The translations under genes and the position numbers were made by a program. Positions 57,515 through 64,000 of a DNA stretch of 64,000 nucleotides are shown here, piece after piece. The DNA lies in the NCBI GenBank assembly GCA_900073065.1, contig FJOG01000009.1, positions 375,647 through 439,646 of the forward strand, read 5' to 3'. The notes under the pieces were generated by a model. That model saw nothing but the letters and a program-made list of their open reading frames with translations. It made no database searches and was not told where the DNA came from. The stretch comes from Phialocephala subalpina (taxonomy: Eukaryota; Ascomycota; Leotiomycetes; Helotiales; Mollisiaceae). How positions within the stretch are numbered: position 1 is the stretch's first letter; every line of letters starts with the position of its first letter.

Positions 57515-59575
57515 CTTGGAAGTATGTGTACTGATTGATTGACAAATTGGAGGACTCACTCGATAAAGTCGAGGAAAGTAGTTGTGGTGGAGAAAATTGA
57601 GGCGCCATGCAAGCGGTGCGACCGGGCATTATGCATCATGGGTCCGCTGATTCAGTGCTCTGAATCACTCGGTTCAAAATCGTTACGCGGGCGAGCCGGG
57701 TAGGCTATTAATCATGCTACTCAAGGCACAGCTTATAAAGGCTGGCTCACCCCCCAAGATTTCAGATTCTCCCTGCATTCTATTTCTCGGTTTTCTTATG
57801 AGCAGCTACAAAATCAGAACACGCTCTCGTTTTTTCGCCTTTTCCGATAACATCCCCCTCAAGTTTAAGTAGGTTGTTCTGAGCTTGTTGAATTTCTTTC
57901 AAGCTTAAAACCCTTGAAACAATTCAGCAGAGACTTCTGCATGGAACTCCTCGCTTCCCCCTTTTCCAAGCGAACATTCGAGAGAAAGCTGTCTCCACCC
58001 GCCAAACTCACTAAGCTTGCTCTGACCTGTGACCATTTTGCATCAAACTATCAGCAATTATGTAAATGCTACTTTAGACCTATAGGAGGGCCAATATTTA
58101 TTTGGTTTGGGACCGAACAGTCGAAGTTGCGGGAGCTAGCCTTGGGCCCCAAGCTTTCGTGTCAGCATCTCCTCCAATTCTCTGGAGTATGATCTTGCGA
58201 TTTCTTCAGGATTCAAGCAACTTGAAGATGGTTGGCGCTCGAAATTTTCTTTTTGTAGCTTGCAAGAAGCTTCGGAAAGGATGGGAGATGGGCTTCGAAT
58301 ACGGTATGAATCATTACTCATGAACAAATTTCTGTGATTCACGCTTTTACTAGCGAGAGTGTAAGAGGATGGATGGAGTATGAAACCCCTAGGAGTAGAG
58401 CTTCTAGGACACACACTCTCTCTTCAATCAATCAACTCGCTCGGGTGTTGCGAGTGCAACTTCCAGATTTGTGAGCCTGTCTGGCTGGCACATCAAAGTG
58501 GTACTTCTGATTGCGGAGATATGTTGCTATAGATTCAATGGCCTCTTCATTCGGTGCCAGGACAAAGGTTTGGTCGGAGGATTTTCGTCTCATAATCTTC
58601 TACTATCAATTGTAAGCTTGTCGTCAAGTTTCCAATTCCCTTTCTGTCCTATATGGCATTCAAAATGCGCGATGTGTTCGACGTGGACTTCCCTGCAATT
58701 TGCAATGAAATACACGTAACTAACGCTGCTTCCCTACAGAGGCTCGGTGGATTGTTCGTGGTGTTCGCGGATTGGGTATTGGGAGGGATCAAGGTTGCTG
58801 GAGTTGTTGGGGAGAGATTGTATACTGCAGGATCAAGAATGTCTGTCCTCAGTTGGACGTTCGGAAGCCTGGGTCTGCTGGAGAATCCGGTTGAATGTAT
58901 GACTTAGCCTCTATCTATTAATTCACTCTGTCCATTTTTTCGTCAAAGTACGGGTCGTTCAATTCGTTCTCCCTCGACTCTAGAGACATTTTGAAGGTAC
59001 CCGAGAATTAGAGGGCAAGAAACTCTTCAGTGATCATTTTCAAGTCTAACAGATTGTTAAATCAAAACAGTCTTTAAGTCAAGCATCAGAGCTGCAAGGT
59101 ATGAACAATAATCTCATCTCCCCCCCCCCCCTCCCCGAGACTGACTTCAGATGTACAGAATAAGCATCACATGGAAATTGATTGTCCCACACTTTCTAGG
59201 AGATTGGAAAGAAAACCGGTGTTGAACCTCGAGAGCAAGCTCTAATGAAATTTTTGGGGGATCGTGCGACAGGCCATGATTGAGTTCTCAGTCGATTTCC
59301 TTCAGTCCAGCTGCCATTCTCAAGCCTTGATCGTTGTCCCTGAATTCGTGGTACTTTGGCGTGTCTCTGTTCCTGGACCCCTGAAGACCCTTGTCGCTCT
59401 CGCTAAAACGACCCCGTATCAGGTCCTACATTGTGTCCTCCCCGCACCTACACTTCTTCGGATGTCACAACCGCAATTCCAGCCAAGATCAAATGTTCCT
59501 GCATCGAATATTATTCTAATATAAAAGCTTTCGCTTTTTCGGGATCCGGAAGCGTGATGTTCAAATATTTCCAGC
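57515..59575. other. Intergenic, nothing firmly supported
   Basis: A 12-base run of C lies near 59119. TTGAATTTCTTTCAAGC at 57884 also occurs at 53128 and is nearly self-complementary. The plus-strand frame 58653-58907 (MAFKMRDVFDVDFPAI...) looks protein-like but has no partner exons. Confidence 0.35.
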
Positions 59576-59734
59576 ATGCTCAATCTCCCGGCCTCGCTTG
59601 GACTTTCTGGAGCCCACTTTCTGCGAACAAAGGACGATAGTTGGCTAATGCTTGGAGACTTTCCTGCATGCAGTAATTCAGCTTGGCCTGGCTCCCTCGA
59701 TTGTCCTTGACTGGACGGGAGATTGAAAACGCTG
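59576..59734 (+). mobile_element. Short inverted-repeat element, copy D, in the mannanase promoter
   Basis: GCTCAATCTCCCGGCC on the left is complementary, with mismatches, to GACGGGAGATTGAAAACGC on the right. The interior aligns with copy C over its whole length. Flanks carry AATATTTCC and AATATTCCC, a possible imperfect target duplication. The element ends about 100 bp before the mannanase start codon, so it forms part of that gene's upstream region. Confidence 0.85.
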
Positions 59735-59835
59735 AATATTCCCGTTGTAGAGGAGCAATTCTTCCATATTGATATATATATTGAGGCTGGGTACATCGTG
59801 AATATTGGTCAGGCACCGCAGTCAATATTTTCAAG

Positions 59836-62195
59836 ATGCGTCTCTTTTCTATACTGACACTGCTAGGTACAGCTTCCGCTCTCATCTTCGAGGCAGAGAA
59901 TGCGACCATCTCTGGCGATCTCGTCGTCGCTACCGATGTACCAGGATTTTCAGGCACAGGATACGTCGCCGGCTGGGACAACGCCACTGATACCCTCCAA
60001 TTCAGTGTAACCGGGCTGACTGCCGGAAGCTATGATATCGCGGTCATCTACAGTGCTCAATATGGCGACAAATACACCTCTGTTTCAGTCAACGGTGCCG
60101 CTTCCGTTGAAGTCGCTATCACGAATGTTACGACCAGCAACTGGGCGACATCTCCTGTTGGATCCTTTGCTTTGACTGCGGGAACGAACACTGTGCTTCT
60201 CAGCGATGACTGGGGCTGGTACTTCATCGACTCGATCACCGTCGTTCCAACTCCAGTGGCTCCTGTCGTTGTCGTCGATGTGACGAATGGTGCTACAGTT
60301 GAAGCAGAGAACGGCATCCTCAACGGAGTCACCGTCGCAACCTCCACCGCCGGATACTCTGGCACCGGCTACGTTCAAGGATTTGTCGCAAGCACCGATA
60401 ACGTCATTATTACCATTTCAAGCAAGACTGAAGCTCTGTACGACCTTGTCGTGAGATATGCAGCGATATATGGAGGAAAGCAGACTACTATGTCCTTGAA
60501 TGGTGGTGGGGGAGCTGAGGTGGTGCTTGCAGATACGACGACGGCTGCTTCGCCTTGGGCAAACGCTACAGCAGGGCAGGTGCTTTTAAATGCCGGAAAC
60601 AACACTATCAGTTTCATTGATGATTGGTAGGTTGTCCCACATCGTCAAGCAAGGATATCGAAACTGATATAAATTAGGGGTTGGTACTTCATAGATTGTA
60701 TCTATGTTACTCCATCTCCACCACCTGCACCGCACAAGGTCAGCAACTCACTCGTCGACCCCAAAGCATTGCCTGTTACAAAGGCCCTATTCGAGACGTT
60801 GTTGGCCAAGTATGGTTCAGGAGATATCTTTTCAGGTCAAGCAGACCCGACAGGCATCACTTGGTTGGAAACGAACATTGGCAAGACACCTGCAATTCTT
60901 GGTCTTGATATGATTGACTATAGTCCCACTCGCGTAGTGAGTTGACGTCATGCATTCTTCCATCCTACTTTCTAACTTCAGAATAGGAGTATGGAGCAAC
61001 AAGCACTGCAGTTGAGGATGGGATTGCTTGGGACGCCCGAGGAGGACTGACTGCCTTTCAATGGCATTGGAATGCTCCAGCGTGAGTAAACTTACGACCT
61101 CTAAAGGCTTTCTTCTAATGACTCTCAGTGATCTCATCAACAACGCCACCGTCCCATGGTGGGATGGCATCTACACCTACGGCACAACCTTCAACCTCAC
61201 AGCCGCACTTGCCAACACCAGCAGCACCGACTACGGTCTCCTCCTCAGCGACATGGACGCCATCGCAGTTGAGCTTCTCCGTCTCCAAGCAGCCAACATC
61301 CCCATTCTCTGGAGGCCTTTGCATGAAGCCGACGGAGGATGGTTCTGGTGGGGTGCATGGGGACCAGAAAGCTGCAAGACGCTTTACCGTCTCATGTTCG
61401 ACCGTTACACGAATTATCACGGTCTGCATAATTTGATCTGGCTTTGGAACTCAGTCACACCGAGCTGGTATCCTGGCGCTGATGTTGTCGATATTCTTGG
61501 TTACGATTCTTACCCCGCAATTGGCGACCATGGACCTGTCAGTGCTCAATACCAAGATTTGATTGCTCTCGGACTTGATGAGAAAATGGTTACGTTGCCT
61601 GAAGTGGGCAACATCCCCGATCCGACAATCTTGAAACTGTACCATGCGGATTGGAGCTACTTTGTTACCTGGGATCAAGACTACATCACCACAGATACAT
61701 ACAACAATCTGACATTTAAGCAGATGGTTTACGATGATCCTACTGTGTTGAAGTTGACGGATCTTGGGAGCTGGAAGGGTACTGCGACTATTGCACCTAC
61801 ATCGAGCGTCGCTAGTTCCACAGCTTCTCCAACTTCGACATCAAAAAGCTCGAGCAGCAGCATCACCATGATTTCAACAACTTTGAGTACTTCTACCACC
61901 CATTCTGCAACCAGTTCCGCGGCAGGCACCACCACTAGCTCGGCTGGTGCTGTGCAATCTCACTGGGGTAAGCCCGCCTTAATGGACAATCCCTTTCCTC
62001 TTTGTTTCGAGAGTCCTGAATCTCCCGAAACTCCTGGAACATTCTCCTCTCCTCTCCTCTTTGAAGAAGAATACTAATTTCGAGATCCTGGGGATAGGTC
62101 AATGCGGTGGCCTCACGTGGACGGGAGCCACAGTGTGCGTAAGTGGAACGACTTGCACTGCTGTTAGTCCACCTTACTACTATCAGTGCTTGTAA
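59836..62195 (+). CDS. Secreted GH26 beta-mannanase with two CBM35 modules and a CBM1 (693 aa)
   Basis: Five exons: 59836-60626, 60678-60936, 60987-61081, 61129-61967 and 62098-62195, all joining in frame. A signal peptide ([15 protein letters not shown]) leads to two tandem CBM35-type modules (about residues 17-137 and 149-280), each starting FEAEN or VEAEN and ending [14 protein letters not shown]. The GH26 catalytic domain follows, with acid/base Glu448 in [15 protein letters not shown] and nucleophile Glu540 in [12 protein letters not shown] Ser/Thr linker leads to a C-terminal CBM1 ([16 protein letters not shown] ... YYYQCL) encoded by its own last exon behind a 130-nt intron. It should cleave mannan backbones outside the cell while binding cellulose through CBM1. 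Two N-terminal CBM35s plus a CBM1 make an elaborate enzyme. Confidence 0.95.
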
Positions 62196-63415
62196 GATAT
62201 CATAGTCCGAAACAGGCCGGTTGATTGTGAGAGTGAAAGATGTACATATCGTAGGGAAGCGCAATCTCGTTGTACATAGTCGCAAGAGGGAGAGGAAATG
62301 TATATATCGGAAAACCAACGCGTTCGTAAATGTCCCGAACCCCTGGGTGATTATTCGGGCGACGTTCTCGAGAATAATGTTGGAGATGGCGGCTGGGCGG
62401 AGAGGCACGGTGGAGGCGGCGGTGTTTGGACGAGTTCCTTCCTTGTGGCGGAAAGTCGTATAGGAAGGAGGCGGACTCGAAGGAAGCTGAATACTCGAAA
62501 ATCGTTGATACCTGGGACTTTGACATCTGCCATCAACTGTGTCCTCATCGGCAAGTCGGACGACAGGCTTCTTGATCAAAACCATCCACCTTCCGCCTCA
62601 TATCCCACCAATCCCCAAAAGACCTCATTTTAAACTTTACGGATCGCTAGGAACCTCCCGAACCTTGAATTTAGCCTCATCGCTCCGGAGAGGCCACGAG
62701 GTCTGAAGTCCCGGAGCAGCTTCCGAAATGCCGCATCCTCGCATCCCTTATTCGTATTCGTATTTAGGGATCAGCCAAAATCCTTCGAAGGCACTCGCTA
62801 AGACCCTGAAGTTTCAGCGCTGCCGGCCTAATATTTCAAGTCCCCTGAAGCTTGGGACGGTTTATTGATTGAAGCCCGAAGAGGATGTTCCTAGATAGGT
62901 GGGATAACGCCACACGAAGACACTTCTGACAACTTCAGGAGCCTTTCTTGTAATTCGTTTGAACATGTCAGAGACTATCCTGGTAGGCATTGCATGGTGG
63001 TGATCATTTGGAAGGAAGTGAAGAGTGAGAAGACACCAGCAAAGGGCTTGCGAAGGCATGAGACGAAAGCAGTCGTCCAGTGAAGGTCGACCAAGGTGGA
63101 GGGGAATTATCTTCGTCTCTCAAGGAAGGACAGGGAATGAGCCATTGCCTATGAAGGAGAGGGCCGAACAGAGAGACTAGGGTTTACAAAGAAGCAGTTT
63201 ACGAGCGCAGAAGCGACGAGGAGCGTGAAGTCGAGAATCGTGACTGTAATCAATCGAAATGAACCGTGCTGTCAAGCTGATTGAAGGAAAGAGCATGTGT
63301 CGTTGACAAAGAAGTTTTGAAGTCGTTACCATTTCGAGAAGAAGCACCTCTGACTAGCGTCCCTCCTGGGAGTATAAGCCCCCCTCGAATCCTTCCTTCA
63401 TCCAATTTTTTCTGT
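62196..63415. other. Intergenic; one antisense frame near the mannanase 3' end
   Basis: A minus-strand frame from ATG 62585 overlaps the mannanase end and has no motif. The rest shows nothing I can support. Confidence 0.35.
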
Positions 63416-63874
63416 CTAACTCTGCAGCGACTCAATCCGAACTGCAAGTAAGAGTCGAGCGAATAACAGCGTATCATGAATGGAGTGGCTAATCATGATC
63501 AAGACCAGCATCAGAGAGAATTCTTCCTCCTCGAGGAAATGCCAAGTGCTGAACATCGCTTCGTTGTATTCATGACGCGTTGAGATACCTGCAGTGTCGG
63601 GCACCAACGCTTCACAGCACCGCCCTTTGAGACTATCGCACCCATTCTCGTAGCTCGTTTGCGTTAGAATGATTGCGTAACCACTCGATAAAGCGATTGA
63701 TGGATAACTTGTCTTGACATTGCCAGCCAGCTTGAGCGTTACTAGTATCAGCTGAGCTCGAGTCTTTTCGCCGACGGTGCAAGAAGATGCTGCAACTGCT
63801 AGCGACATTATGAGCACCCGTGAGAGTAGACTTGGACAATGTAAGACGAGCAAAGCAGAGGAGGTGGAGAGCAT
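63416..63874 (-). CDS. Possible small secreted protein (152 aa), uncertain
   Basis: ATG at 63874 opens a hydrophobic stretch (MLSTSSALLVLHCPSLLSRV, LIMSLAVAASSC) that could be a signal sequence, followed by a body with a GCDSLKGRCCEAL cysteine group. A second hydrophobic stretch near the end (FSLMLVLIMISHS) may mean the last part is not coding. No family is recognised. Composition and cysteines make it slightly better than chance, no more. Confidence 0.25.
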   Translation of the reverse strand: MLSTSSALLVLHCPSLLSRVLIMSLAVAASSCTVGEKTRAQLILVTLKLAGNVKTSYPSIALSSGYAIILTQTSYENGCDSLKGRCCEALVPDTAGISTRHEYNEAMFSTWHFLEEEEFSLMLVLIMISHSIHDTLLFARLLLAVRIESLQS

Positions 63875-64000
63875 GATGGAATTCTGTGTAGAGTCACGTG
63901 GTAAGAATACATTTGCTCCTTATTTTCGTTCGATCTTTCTCGTATTTACCCCATAGAGCCTGGCGTTTTATCCAAAGTCCAATTGGTGTCATGCATAGGC

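Noticed and set aside
59118..59131. Poly-C run as a regulatory or telomere-like signal
   Set aside because: A single homopolymer with no repeated context; best read as a simple repeat.
61935..62585. 216-residue antisense frame over the mannanase 3' end
   Set aside because: Half of it mirrors the coding and linker region of the mannanase; no motif was seen in the remainder.

Overview
The window is nuclear DNA of a filamentous ascomycete. Genes carry short GT-AG introns (44-157 nt) with CTAAC/CTGAC-type branch points, and the gene families are fungal: Zn(II)2Cys6 and bZIP regulators, a GH26 mannanase with CBM35 and CBM1 modules, AAH1-type adenine deaminase, MIR1 phosphate carrier and GABA-shunt glutamate decarboxylase. 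A leotiomycete-like (Helotiales) source is my inference; no marker here proves it.

Layout. 0.2-2.2 kb (-): a six-exon gene for a one-pass membrane protein of unknown role. 4.6-5.4 kb (-): a C2H2 zinc-finger gene with a frameshift inside its third finger. 5.6-9.7 kb: gene-poor, with a low-complexity inverted repeat. 10.1-12.0 kb (+): a bZIP regulator behind a long leader without ATG codons. 13.1-16.0 kb: the most unusual stretch, about 17 irregularly spaced, diverged units around a GCAACA core. In many units the core sits between short complementary arms whose sequence differs from unit to unit while pairing is kept. One clear and one weaker copy lie near 20.8-20.95 kb. 17.7-20.1 kb (+): a membrane-protein gene broken by a 507-bp hAT-like non-autonomous element and by nonsense changes of the C-to-T type. 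21.4-22.5 kb (+): a metal-dependent amidohydrolase. 22.8-27.6 kb: broken small genes (a GPI-type cell-wall protein, an F-box fragment, an unknown reading frame). 28.4-30.8 kb (-): a Zn(II)2Cys6 regulator. 30.8-37.3 kb: no gene I can support.

37.3-38.3 kb (+): adenine deaminase (one frameshift). 39.3-40.1 kb: a small gene whose 3' end lies in a perfect 250-bp tandem duplication. 42.2-45.0 kb (+): a large nuclear-type protein of unknown function. 45.4-47.3 kb: small cysteine-rich proteins. 48.1-49.3 kb (+): mitochondrial phosphate carrier. 50.7-52.5 kb (+): glutamate decarboxylase. 53.8-55.1 kb: a decayed duplicated segment. 56.6-57.5 kb (-): a Gfd2/YDR514C-type RNase H-fold protein. 59.8-62.2 kb (+): secreted modular beta-mannanase.

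A family of short inverted-repeat elements (four copies, 80-165 bp, ends resembling TTTTCAATCTCCCAGCC) is scattered beside genes, one ending about 100 bp before the mannanase start. Genes read as independent single units, with no biosynthetic cluster. Several otherwise good genes carry single-base frameshifts, so part of the apparent damage may be sequence error; the C-to-T nonsense changes look more like real decay.
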